DNA of 34,445 bases from a virus: positions 1-34,445 of IMG/VR virus record IMGVR_UViG_3300032284_001264. One strand, written 5' to 3'. The notes under the pieces were generated by a model. The model ran no database searches, was not told where the DNA came from, and saw only the letters and a list, made by a program, of their open reading frames with translations. Position numbers and translations under genes: made by a program. Below, in pieces: positions 15,968-22,499 of the stretch; position 1 is the stretch's first letter, and each line of letters starts with the position of its first letter.

Positions 15968-16177
15968 CTAAAAGGGAAGATCATTAATAGGTTCAGTAAT
16001 ATTTTGTGCGTTAGGAGTGTAATTATCTTCGATAATATTGTAGTCCGGGTGCTTTGCTTCTTTTTTATGGGTATTTACCCACATAGAATATTTTTTACCA
16101 TCAATGGAAAAGCTGATTACTTCGCCTTTACTTGTTTGCTTTTTCCATGCACCAATTGTTTTTTTAAAATCTGTCAT
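15968..16177 (-). CDS. small SSB-like protein with DLPF tip
   Basis: This 69-residue protein begins with an OB-like segment (GAWKKQTSKGEVISFSIDGKK, then YSMWVNTHKKE and HPDYNI) and ends INDLPF. A C-terminal D-x-P-F is the SSB tip that recruits replication and repair enzymes. It is much shorter than canonical SSB. It overlaps the gene before it by 4 bp and sits between that ERF-linked gene and ninG, suggesting a role in ssDNA protection or annealase loading. The OB fold is inferred. Confidence 0.65.
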   Translation of the reverse strand: MTDFKKTIGAWKKQTSKGEVISFSIDGKKYSMWVNTHKKEAKHPDYNIIEDNYTPNAQNITEPINDLPF

Positions 16178-16527
16178 TGTAGTTTTGATTTAAAATGATT
16201 AATTAATAATTCCATATTATGCTCGTAATAAGTAGTAAATGATTTAAAACCTTGACTATCTTTTTCGTAATTGCGATAAAACACTGCTCTTAATCTTTGA
16301 CTTGCTGATTTTTGGTTATCATTAAAATTTGTTTCCAGTGATTCAATCTCTTTTCTTTCATTTTCACTAAAGGGTTCTTTTTTAAAAGCGAGATAACCGA
16401 ATGATGATAGATTTTCAACAATACCTAATAACTCTTGCGGGTTTAATTCATTTGTATCAAAAGTTAATTTCAGTGTCTTATCTTTCATTGAACGATAGCC
16501 ATCTAATATTGCAGGAATGATTATCAT
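16174..16527 (-). CDS. hypothetical protein in the recombination module
   Basis: This 117-residue protein has an N-terminal hydrophobic beta start (MIIIPAILDGYRS), a K-L-T-F-D-T-N-E-L motif and a largely helical C-terminal half ending in a basic segment. I do not recognise a family with confidence. Tight coupling to the SSB-like gene (4-bp overlap) and to the gene upstream suggests a recombination or DNA-maintenance role. Confidence 0.7.
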   Translation of the reverse strand: MIIIPAILDGYRSMKDKTLKLTFDTNELNPQELLGIVENLSSFGYLAFKKEPFSENERKEIESLETNFNDNQKSASQRLRAVFYRNYEKDSQGFKSFTTYYEHNMELLINHFKSKLQ

Positions 16528-16528
16528 A

Positions 16529-17011
16529 TTATTTAAGCGTTACTGCGATTGAGGTGGTTGATTGTTTACTTGGCGGATAAACGGTTACAGCTTCACCATC
16601 TTCGGTAAGAATATTCAACCCGCTTAAAGAAACTGTTTGCAAGAATTTTTGCCGCTCTTTTACTTTAGCATCTAATTCATTTTGTTGTTTTAAAAGGTCG
16701 GTGATTACCGGATCATTAGTTTGTGAGTAATCATACTTCACTCCCACTTCTTTGCGTTCAAACTTGGCATTGTGAAATTCAAAACTCTTGCCGTTCTTTT
16801 CCGATTCATCTAATAGAATACTTTTGTATTCATCGTTCCCGGTTACTTGTTTAATAATATCCTCAGCACATTTAAGCTGAAGATGAACGGTTAATGGATT
16901 GGTATTTCCTTCTTTCAATCTTTCGATTAAATCATTGACAAATGATTTTCTTTCTTCTTTAGTTGTTTCAAATAAAGAGAGAATACTTGTAGTTGATAAT
17001 TCTTGTTGCAT
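16529..17011 (-). CDS. hypothetical protein downstream of ERF
   Basis: This 160-residue, mostly helical protein (N-terminus E-E-R-K-S-F-V-N-D-L-I-E-R-L) has a middle DPVITDLLKQQNELDAKVKE predicted as a coiled coil and a beta-like tail. Proteins of this kind accompany ERF genes in phages, but the function is unknown. It starts 5 bp after the ERF stop in the same operon. Confidence 0.7.
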   Translation of the reverse strand: MQQELSTTSILSLFETTKEERKSFVNDLIERLKEGNTNPLTVHLQLKCAEDIIKQVTGNDEYKSILLDESEKNGKSFEFHNAKFERKEVGVKYDYSQTNDPVITDLLKQQNELDAKVKERQKFLQTVSLSGLNILTEDGEAVTVYPPSKQSTTSIAVTLK

Positions 17012-17016
17012 AGTGT

Positions 17017-17568
17017 TTAATTTTTACACGCATCAAATAATAATTCGTCTTGACGTGCGGTTAAAGAATATTTTTGTAATGTTTTTGTGTAGATGGTTTT
17101 ATCCTTAGCAGCTAATTCTGTTGCCTTTTTAAAACTTTCCTCACTTATTAAAGGCAAATTTTTTTTGGTTTCATTTGCTTTGGGTTCTTCTTTATGATTA
17201 TTGGTAGCATCTGCATCTTGTGTATCATCAATGGCAAATAATCCATTGAGTGCATATTTTCGGGCATAACTTGAGGCTGCGCCTGTTACCTGTGCGGCAT
17301 CCATTCCTTTCTTCTGATCTTCTTCTCTTGCAAAAGCAGTTGTAGAGTATGTTTCTTTACCATCGGTAATAGTGGCTGTTGCTTTAACGTATATTCTACC
17401 GGACACTTCTATTATATCATCAGAAAGGGTAAGATAGAAACCATGCGAATTGATAACCGGTTTTACAGCTTCAACAATATCTTCGCATGATCTGTATTTA
17501 TATTTACCAAAAGAATTAAATTGTCCTTTCGGTGCTTTGATAGCTGATTGAATTTCTGATAGCTTCAT
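17017..17568 (-). CDS. erf: ERF-family single-strand annealing protein
   Basis: This 183-residue protein matches the ERF recombinase family, which anneals complementary single strands during phage recombination and genome circularisation. The core is visible: KGQFNSFGKYKYRSCEDIVE near residue 14, a central beta segment, and GMDAAQVTGAASSYARKYAL (about residues 90-108), followed by GLFAIDDTQDAD. A charged linker and a short helical C-terminal domain follow. With the SSB-like protein and NinG it forms a recombination module. Confidence 0.9.
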   Translation of the reverse strand: MKLSEIQSAIKAPKGQFNSFGKYKYRSCEDIVEAVKPVINSHGFYLTLSDDIIEVSGRIYVKATATITDGKETYSTTAFAREEDQKKGMDAAQVTGAASSYARKYALNGLFAIDDTQDADATNNHKEEPKANETKKNLPLISEESFKKATELAAKDKTIYTKTLQKYSLTARQDELLFDACKN

Positions 17569-17591
17569 AGTGATTTAATTTTTGTTGTGAT

Positions 17592-17711
17592 TTAATTTTG
17601 TTTTTTATGTTTCTTGAATAACCATTTCAATTTTTTCTCACGTTCCTTTTTGGAAATGGAGATGTTCGCCTGAACAAATCGAGTTAGTAATAAACCGTTT
17701 AATGCAGTCAT
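17592..17711 (-). CDS. small basic protein (39 aa)
   Basis: An ATG at 17711 opens a 39-residue ORF with a basic C-terminal half (K-K-E-R-E-K-K-L-K-W-L-F-K-K-H-K-K). Its start overlaps the stop of the preceding 34-aa ORF in an ATGA arrangement, which supports translation. The function is unknown. Confidence 0.45.
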   Translation of the reverse strand: MTALNGLLLTRFVQANISISKKEREKKLKWLFKKHKKQN

Positions 17712-17812
17712 TTTAATTTTTTAATAAATGATAAAATACTTGCTACCGCATACACGCATAATGCAGCAGGGATGCTAATAATAATGAAGTAGAAAAATTT
17801 TATTAGTGTCAT
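17708..17812 (-). CDS. small single-pass membrane protein (34 aa)
   Basis: MTLIKFFYFIIISIPAALCV followed by a short hydrophobic stretch and a Lys-rich tail gives one membrane helix. Its stop overlaps the next ATG, so the two mini-ORFs appear translationally coupled. Small membrane proteins in early operons can act in superinfection exclusion; this is speculation. Confidence 0.45.
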   Translation of the reverse strand: MTLIKFFYFIIISIPAALCVYAVASILSFIKKLK

Positions 17813-17900
17813 AATCTTTTTTTTAAAAAGAGGCACGAGTAGAAACAAGTGCCGGATTATCCAAACTAAACCTTGCTATGAGAACATTTTTTAAAGAACT

Positions 17901-17935
17901 TTTTTAAAAAGTGGGGCTACTTCGATTCACCCCAC
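17901..17935 (-). terminator. intra-operon terminator-like hairpin (minus strand)
   Basis: On the minus strand GTGGGG and CCCCAC form a 6-bp GC-rich stem (plus 17930-17935 and 17911-17916) with a 13-base loop, followed directly by TTTTT. It lies between the first early genes and the ERF cluster. It would attenuate transcription unless antitermination or a second promoter operates. Confidence 0.6.
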
Positions 17936-17943
17936 CTCACCCA

Positions 17944-18090
17944 CTATGAAACCACAACTTCATTATTAACTAACTCACCATTATTATTGACATAATGCGT
18001 TTCACTATAATCAATGAACTCTTTTTTGTTTAATGACTTGACGATTGATCGAAGCCAAAAACCGAATAAGAAAACAAATAAGTACAGCAT
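17944..18090 (-). CDS. small membrane-anchored protein (48 aa)
   Basis: An ATG at 18090 gives an N-terminal hydrophobic segment (LYLFVFLFGFWL) followed by a polar Asn-rich tail. It begins 3 bp after the stop of the 111-aa gene and ends 8 bp before the terminator-like hairpin, consistent with operon membership. The function is unknown. Confidence 0.45.
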   Translation of the reverse strand: MLYLFVFLFGFWLRSIVKSLNKKEFIDYSETHYVNNNGELVNNEVVVS

Positions 18091-18093
18091 AGA

Positions 18094-18429
18094 TTAGTAT
18101 TTATAATTTGCCAAATATTGATTTACCATATCCGCACTCATCAAAGGAGTGATAGGCTTTGCATTGTTTCTGCTTTCAATGAACTTTGCCATTCGGGTAA
18201 ACACATCAGCATACCATCTTTCTAATCTTGTTCTGATGGCTTTAAACTTGTTGTATCTGATCACTTCATCATTCGCCATGATGGTATAGGCTCTGTAATT
18301 ATCACCGATAGCCTTTTCTTTAAATGCGTGGAAGTGTTCTTTAGAGTAGTTCATAAACCAATCACACTTTTTAATCAGTAGCATGATGGTTTCTAATCGA
18401 TTGTGGTAGTTGATAATTTCTTGTCGCAT
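18094..18429 (-). CDS. hypothetical helical protein (111 aa)
   Basis: A basic, Arg/Lys- and aromatic-rich helical protein (FMNYSKEHFHAFKEKAIG, IRTRLERWYADVFTRMAKF). No recognised domain. It is third in the minus-strand early operon. Confidence 0.65.
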   Translation of the reverse strand: MRQEIINYHNRLETIMLLIKKCDWFMNYSKEHFHAFKEKAIGDNYRAYTIMANDEVIRYNKFKAIRTRLERWYADVFTRMAKFIESRNNAKPITPLMSADMVNQYLANYKY

Positions 18430-18440
18430 AGTGTGGTTTT

Positions 18441-18596
18441 TTAATTTTCTAATTCTAAAAGGGATAATTCCGCTTGTTCATCCATCCATCTTTCGCTGTC
18501 CTCTCTGTCAATAAATCCATTCTCTATTTCATTATCTTCTTCTGTGGTAGTTAAAGGCTCGTAACCTTTTTGTTGAAGCCAGTGAGTGTATGACAT
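18441..18596 (-). CDS. small acidic protein (51 aa)
   Basis: An ATG at 18596 opens a 51-residue ORF starting MSYTHWLQQKGYEPL with a strongly acidic C-terminal part rich in Glu. It lies 2 bp after the excisionase-like gene and 11 bp before the next start. Acidic early proteins can be DNA mimics or anti-restriction factors, but nothing specific supports that here. Confidence 0.55.
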   Translation of the reverse strand: MSYTHWLQQKGYEPLTTTEEDNEIENGFIDREDSERWMDEQAELSLLELEN

Positions 18597-18598
18597 GG

Positions 18599-18796
18599 TT
18601 AATTGTTTATTGGTGTTTGAAATAAAGTAGGCAAGTGGAAAAGTTTGTTTTTTGCAATACCCTTTGCAATCGCTTTAGATGGTATTTTACCTTTGGAGAT
18701 ATATTGAGATAAAGTATTATCCTTAATCTCTAACAGTTCGCAAACCTCTTGTCTCGTTGCCCACTCTGCTTTATTGATTGTTTTTGCTGCGTTCAT
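18599..18796 (-). CDS. excisionase-like small HTH protein
   Basis: This 65-residue protein has a MerR/excisionase-type helix-turn-helix: WATRQEVCELLEIKDNTLSQ followed by YISKGKIP. It is the first gene of the minus-strand operon, facing the HTH gene at 18958 across an operator-rich gap. Position and fold suggest Xis or a Cro-like regulator of the lytic switch. Confidence 0.7.
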   Translation of the reverse strand: MNAAKTINKAEWATRQEVCELLEIKDNTLSQYISKGKIPSKAIAKGIAKNKLFHLPTLFQTPINN

Positions 18797-18852
18797 ATTT
18801 AATTTGGTTTGTGTTGCTTTTTTGTATATTTGTTATCCGATTTGTATTTATT

Positions 18853-18880
18853 TTGTATTGACAAGTCAAAGATATATTGC
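18853..18880 (+). promoter_or_regulatory. rightward promoter candidate for the HTH gene
   Basis: TTG (18853-18855), a 17-bp spacer and TATATTGC (18873-18880) resemble a Bacteroidota promoter. The same TTG-N17-TATATTGC layout occurs at 25906-25933. The start site would lie about 70 bp before ATG 18958, and two operator-like repeats lie at or downstream of it. One mismatch to TAnnTTTG keeps confidence modest. Confidence 0.4.
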
Positions 18881-18897
18881 AATTTTGCAACTACCAA
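18867..18897 (-). promoter_or_regulatory. leftward early promoter candidate
   Basis: On the minus strand, TTG (plus CAA 18895-18897), a 20-bp spacer and TATCTTTG (plus 18867-18874) match the Bacteroidota consensus TTG...TAnnTTTG exactly. It would drive the early operon starting at 18796. The operator-like repeat at 18877-18891 sits wholly inside the spacer, a position where a bound repressor would block polymerase. Confidence 0.6.
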
Positions 18898-18920
18898 ATA
18901 AAATATTTCAATTTTGCAAC
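18877..18920. promoter_or_regulatory. pair of operator-like repeats in the lytic/lysogenic switch
   Basis: TTGCAATTTTGCAAC (18877-18891) and TTTCAATTTTGCAAC (18906-18920) match at 14 of 15 bases and are 29 bp apart, nearly three helical turns. The first also contains two TTGCAA palindromes. A separate inverted repeat TTGACAAGTCAA is at 18858-18869. The likely ligands are the HTH proteins at 18599, 18958 or 21380. Confidence 0.6.
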
Positions 18921-18957
18921 ATTTCGAAAATATTTAAAGAATATGATAATTTGTTAG

Positions 18958-19494
18958 ATGAATCACAAAGAAGATATACAATCACTATTAAAATTTCTAA
19001 AAAATAAAGGTTTTAGCAGGAGGCTTATTGAGCAAGAAATAGGGTTATCTGAAAAATATTTGGATCAGATTATTGCAAAAGGTGGTAATAAAACAATATA
19101 CTTAAAATTAAAAGATTTTGCGGAAATGTTGGAAAAATCCAATAAAACCGTTCCGGTTATTAGTAGTATAAAGCATGAAAATAATGTAGTAGAATCTACT
19201 ACATCGTCAATCTTATCTTCTTTAGTAGAAAGCAATAAAATGTTAGCACAAGCCAATATTGATTACGCTTCTGCTAATAAAACATTAGCCGAAAATATGG
19301 CTGTATTAACTAAAATGCTACAAACTAATTCAAGTGTTGATCAAAAAAATCTTGTAGCCTTAGACGCCATGTCTCATAAGATTCGGGGAGTTCTATCAAA
19401 GTTGCACCAGCAGCATGGTAAACTAAAGTCGTATGAGGAGGCTGTTGCAGAAGTGAACAGGCTTTTTTACGAGATTGACTTGGCAGTGAAATAA
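18958..19494 (+). CDS. HTH protein with coiled-coil tail, repressor candidate
   Basis: The N-terminal ~45 residues contain an HTH (FSRRLIEQEIGLSEKYLDQ followed by II), as in phage regulators. The rest is helical with coiled-coil character (SSILSSLVESNKMLAQANID, SANKTLAENMAVLTKMLQ) and probably mediates oligomerisation. There is no LexA/CI-type peptidase domain, so SOS self-cleavage is not expected. It is divergent from the excisionase-like gene with operator-like repeats between, so it is a good candidate for one of the switch regulators. Confidence 0.7.
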   Translation: MNHKEDIQSLLKFLKNKGFSRRLIEQEIGLSEKYLDQIIAKGGNKTIYLKLKDFAEMLEKSNKTVPVISSIKHENNVVESTTSSILSSLVESNKMLAQANIDYASANKTLAENMAVLTKMLQTNSSVDQKNLVALDAMSHKIRGVLSKLHQQHGKLKSYEEAVAEVNRLFYEIDLAVK

Positions 19495-19839
19495 GATGGC
19501 AATTGTCTTTGAATGGGCAATGATTACAGTTCATAGATAGAATTTTAAAAAAATGGATTGCGCTAAATTATAGGTAATTAAAATTAGTAAATAGGTATAA
19601 AATAGCTTTAATCAAATTTTAATTAAAACATTGTTTAACCTAATAAAAGAACATAACATAAGTTATTGATAAATAGAAAGTTATAAAATGTAAGCGACTC
19701 CAATCCGGATCACCGAGAAAGTCGCTGTCATGGCGGCTTTCCTTATTTTACGATAGATTAAACTTTATAAATCTTTACAAAAGTTTACTATTTTTTATAA
19801 ATTGTGTTACCATTGTTTAACCTGAATGTTTAACCTAAA
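19495..19839. other. 345-bp intergenic region upstream of integrase; candidate attP region
   Basis: No gene is visible. The region is very AT-rich except for a GC-rich island at about 19693-19740 holding a hairpin. It contains three copies of GTTTAACCT (19633, 19815, 19829), two extended as CATTGTTTAACCT. An integrase next to a gap with short direct repeats and a compositionally distinct core is a typical attP arrangement, with the repeats as arm-type sites or integrase operators. No matching attB is available here, so the core is not proven. Confidence 0.45.
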
Positions 19840-19840
19840 A
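19629..19840 (+). repeat. three GTTTAACCT direct repeats upstream of integrase
   Basis: CATTGTTTAACCT occurs at 19629-19641 and again at 19811-19823. A third copy, ATGTTTAACCT, is at 19827-19837, ending 2 bp before the integrase ATG. The last two are 16 bp apart. They may be arm sites bound by integrase or an operator for its own promoter. Confidence 0.65.
19693..19726. other. GC-rich hairpin / candidate att core or structured RNA
   Basis: AGCGACT (19693-19699) and AGTCGCT (19720-19726) form a 7-bp stem. Its loop contains the palindrome ATCCGGAT (19703-19710). No T-run follows directly, so it is not a classical terminator. Its composition is unlike the flanks. Confidence 0.5.
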
Positions 19841-20964
19841 TGGCATTTACAGTAAAAGCGATATTATTCAAATCAAAACAGAAAGATGGCAAATATCCTA
19901 TTGCCATAAGGACAACTATAAGTAGAAAGATAAGTTACAAGTTTACCGGGTATTGGTGCAAAGAGAATCAGTTTGAAAAAGGACAAATTTTATCCAATTA
20001 TCCTGACTATAAAATAGTAAACAGGGCAATACTTCAAGAGATTGCATCTACCGAAAGAAAGATTAGCACCGAATTATCATTGGGTAACGAAATCACCATT
20101 GAAACAATAAAACCTAAAATAGAGAAAAGCATATCAATCAGTGAATTTGTAGAAAAAATAAAGCATGATTACAAAGGCAAGTTCTCTGATGGAATACTCC
20201 GACATTATCAAGTTGTTTTAAATAAAGTGATGGAATTTGATGACAAAATTAGATTTTCTCAAATAGATGTTGCATGGATGGAAAGTTTTGAAAGATACTT
20301 AAGAACTAAAAAGGATATTAACGCACACACCATAAGCAATAACACGCTTCAAAATAACATGAAGATATTGAAGTCATTACTTTATAAGGCTTCCGAGTTG
20401 TCATTAATTGACAAGTCAAAGTTTGACAAATACAAACTACCAAAATACATTCAACCTATTCCTGAATATCTTACTGAAAATGAAATAAATGCTTTTGAAA
20501 AAATTGTTTTTGCTTTGGGTGAATCTTCCCTTAAAACATCGGGTTATTATTTTTTATTATCCTGTTACACAGGTTATAGAATAAGTGATGCTAAAAAATT
20601 CGATTATGATAAGTTTGTAAAAGATGGGCAAATCATTTTAAGGGCAAAGAAAAATAAAAGCATTGTTTCTATTCCCGTACATTCAAAACTTAAACCTGTT
20701 CTCAAATACATTCAAACACATCCTTTAAATATACCTGAGCAAAACGTGAGAGATTATGTGAAAGATATTTGCAAGTTAGCCGGGATAAAGAAGCACGTTA
20801 AATACCACACTTCCCGACATTCATGGGCAATGTTATTGATGAGTAAAGGCTTCACAACAGAAGAAGTCAGCGAAACATTAGGCGATTCCGTTAATGTTGG
20901 CAGGATTTATGCGAGGATTTCCAACGAACAATTATCTAATAAAATCAAAAATAAACTAAAATGA
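19840..20964 (+). CDS. tyrosine recombinase / phage integrase
   Basis: This 374-residue enzyme catalyses site-specific integration and excision. The N-terminal arm-binding region (VKAILFKSKQKDGKYPIAIR) is Bacteroidota-type, followed by a SAM-like core-binding domain (about residues 105-200) and the catalytic domain. Box I is CYTGYRISDAKKF with the catalytic Arg; box II contains HTSRHSWA, the H-x-x-R pair; and the nucleophile is Tyr in GRIYARI. The usual His/Trp of the LGH motif is Asp here (TLGDSVNVGRIYARI). Its stop overlaps the next ATG by 4 bp. Confidence 0.9.
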   Translation: MAFTVKAILFKSKQKDGKYPIAIRTTISRKISYKFTGYWCKENQFEKGQILSNYPDYKIVNRAILQEIASTERKISTELSLGNEITIETIKPKIEKSISISEFVEKIKHDYKGKFSDGILRHYQVVLNKVMEFDDKIRFSQIDVAWMESFERYLRTKKDINAHTISNNTLQNNMKILKSLLYKASELSLIDKSKFDKYKLPKYIQPIPEYLTENEINAFEKIVFALGESSLKTSGYYFLLSCYTGYRISDAKKFDYDKFVKDGQIILRAKKNKSIVSIPVHSKLKPVLKYIQTHPLNIPEQNVRDYVKDICKLAGIKKHVKYHTSRHSWAMLLMSKGFTTEEVSETLGDSVNVGRIYARISNEQLSNKIKNKLK

Positions 20965-21380
20965 AATACTTATTATTTTTAGCGATTGTATTCGCAGCTT
21001 GTAATAAAACCATTGGCCCTGCGCCATTACCTTCTAAAACTTATCTCTACAAATCAGATAGTATTCGTATCAGCCAAGCTGATTTTCACGATACGGCTAT
21101 TTTTAATAACTTATGGAATCAATTACAAAAATACAGGACTGTTGATGTAACAATAGATACATTATTCCAATCACCTATTACCGGTATGCAAATTAAAGTT
21201 GTTGATCCATTAGGAAGTAGTCAAATTTTTAACTCTAAAATTGTAAGCCCTTTTATTGCTCGGTTTAGAAGTTCTTTACCTCAAGCAATGAATGGTTATA
21301 CAGGTTCCAACTCTTACGATTATCATTTATTCGTGATTGAGAATACAAAAATTACAGAAATACCTCTTACTTTTAGATAA
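20961..21380 (+). CDS. lipoprotein in the lysogeny operon, lysogenic-conversion candidate
   Basis: MKYLLFLAIVFAAC is a lipoprotein signal with lipobox F-A-A-C, so the 139-residue product should be lipidated at Cys14. The mature part is a beta-rich globular region (TYLYKSDSIRISQADF, GMQIKVVDPLG, YDYHLFVIENTKITEIP) with no known motif. It is translationally coupled to the integrase upstream (4-bp overlap) and the XRE regulator downstream (1-bp overlap), so it is likely expressed in lysogens. An envelope lipoprotein made by a prophage is a plausible superinfection-exclusion factor (compare phage T5 Llp), but this is inference. Confidence 0.75.
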   Translation: MKYLLFLAIVFAACNKTIGPAPLPSKTYLYKSDSIRISQADFHDTAIFNNLWNQLQKYRTVDVTIDTLFQSPITGMQIKVVDPLGSSQIFNSKIVSPFIARFRSSLPQAMNGYTGSNSYDYHLFVIENTKITEIPLTFR

Positions 21381-21748
21381 TGGAAGATCAAATTAAACAA
21401 AGGTTTTTAGAAGCCTTTGATTTCATTGTAGCCAAAGAACAAACTACCGGTAAAGCCCTTTCTCAGCAAATAGGCATGAGTGAAACCTATGTTTCCATGA
21501 TAAGAAAGAAAACTAAGACCGACCTGAAAGCTGTTTTTGTGGCCAGTCTTATTAAAAACTATCCTTTCATTAATCCTTTATACATACTTCTCGGTGAGGG
21601 TAACTTACAAGCCATCCCCGAAGATATTAAAGCCGTTCTCGAAAAGATACTCTCCCAACAAGAAACTACCATCGATAAACTTATCGAAGCACTTATTTCT
21701 ATCAGAATACCCAAAGGAGATATTATGAAATTCATTTCAAAACAATAA
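21380..21748 (+). CDS. XRE-family phage repressor-like regulator
   Basis: The N-terminal ~75 residues form an XRE-type HTH (GKALSQQIGMSETYVSMIRK) followed by KNYPFINPLYILLGEGN. That resembles the N-P-x-W/Y-L-L-x-G-E-G motif typical of phage CI-like repressors in Bacteroidota. The C-terminal ~45 residues are helical with no peptidase domain. It lies directly upstream of the late promoter-like element at 21783, so it could act there as well as at the early switch. Confidence 0.8.
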   Translation: MEDQIKQRFLEAFDFIVAKEQTTGKALSQQIGMSETYVSMIRKKTKTDLKAVFVASLIKNYPFINPLYILLGEGNLQAIPEDIKAVLEKILSQQETTIDKLIEALISIRIPKGDIMKFISKQ

Positions 21749-21782
21749 TATTGTTCGTGAAACATTAAAAATTATCTAACAA

Positions 21783-21837
21783 ACTAACAATTGTGTAAAA
21801 AATAATTTAATTATCTTACTAATAATTTGTAAATTCG
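21783..21837 (+). promoter_or_regulatory. late promoter-like element, copy B (terminase operon)
   Basis: ACTAACAATTGTGTAAAA begins at 21783, with ACAATTGT at 21787-21794 and a -7-like box TAAATTCG at 21830-21837, again 43 bp apart. A shared AATTATCTT lies between (21809-21817). The start site would fall about 10 bases before the ATG at 21853, giving a near-leaderless transcript. Confidence 0.65.
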
Positions 21838-21852
21838 GCAAAATATTCTTCA

Positions 21853-22092
21853 ATGAATAGAGCCGAAGGTATTAACTTCAAAGAAAAAGCGGATTATATT
21901 GAAGTTGGAATAAAAAAAAGACAGTTTATTGAATATCTTGAAAAACAGCCCGAAGATGCCAACGGTTGGCTAAACTTTCGCATTAAGAAACGCTCCGCTC
22001 CTACGGTAATCCCGGAACATAACAAATACTCTCATGTGATGATTTCCTGCGGTGATAAATGGGAATCAGTAAAAAAGGAAAATGAATGTTAG
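21853..22092 (+). CDS. hypothetical protein upstream of terminase (79 aa)
   Basis: A small basic protein (NFKEKADYIEVGIKKRQFIE, then a GWLNFRIKKR segment), first gene of the packaging operon. It overlaps the small terminase by 7 bp. No recognised family; possibly a packaging accessory. Confidence 0.7.
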   Translation: MNRAEGINFKEKADYIEVGIKKRQFIEYLEKQPEDANGWLNFRIKKRSAPTVIPEHNKYSHVMISCGDKWESVKKENEC

Positions 22093-22499
22093 GCAGACCA
22101 ACATCATATAAACCCGAATATTGTGAGTTACTTATTCAACACATGGAGCAAGGTTACTCTTTTGAATCCTTTGCCGGTTTAGTTGGTGTTTCTAAGCAAA
22201 CGATTTATGATTGGTGTGAAGCAAACCCTAATTTTCTTGACTCCAAAAAAACAGCATTTGAAAAGAATCGATTGTTTTGGGAGAAGCAAGGTATTGATGG
22301 GTTATTTTCTGAAACAGAATTTGATAGCAAAGGAAAGCCTGTAAAAAGCCGTTCCATTAATTCAACGCTTTGGATATTTCAGATGAAGAATAGATTTAAA
22401 GAAGAATGGAGAGAAAAGCAAGAGATACAGCATGAAGGACATATCGGCACGAGTATAACAGTAGTAAAAGATGATGGATGCGAACCAGTTAAAGATTAA
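22086..22499 (+). CDS. terminase small subunit
   Basis: This 137-residue protein starts G-R-P-T-S-Y-K-P-E-Y and has an HTH (FAGLVGVSKQTIYDWCEANP), then a helical region ending FQMKNRFKEEWREKQE. This pattern is typical of small terminases, which recognise the packaging site on concatemeric DNA and recruit the large subunit. It overlaps the large terminase gene by 29 bp. Confidence 0.88.
   Translation: MLGRPTSYKPEYCELLIQHMEQGYSFESFAGLVGVSKQTIYDWCEANPNFLDSKKTAFEKNRLFWEKQGIDGLFSETEFDSKGKPVKSRSINSTLWIFQMKNRFKEEWREKQEIQHEGHIGTSITVVKDDGCEPVKD

Noticed and set aside
19325-19534. Minus-strand 69-aa ORF starting MNCNHCPFKDNC
   Set aside because: It lies almost wholly antisense to the HTH gene at 18958, has no promoter or partner, and its Cys motif is too short to trust.
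20408-20424. TTGACAAGTCAAAG inside the integrase gene, identical to a stretch in the switch region (18858)
   Set aside because: A 14-bp match in AT-rich DNA inside a coding region, with no second operator or promoter nearby; probably chance.
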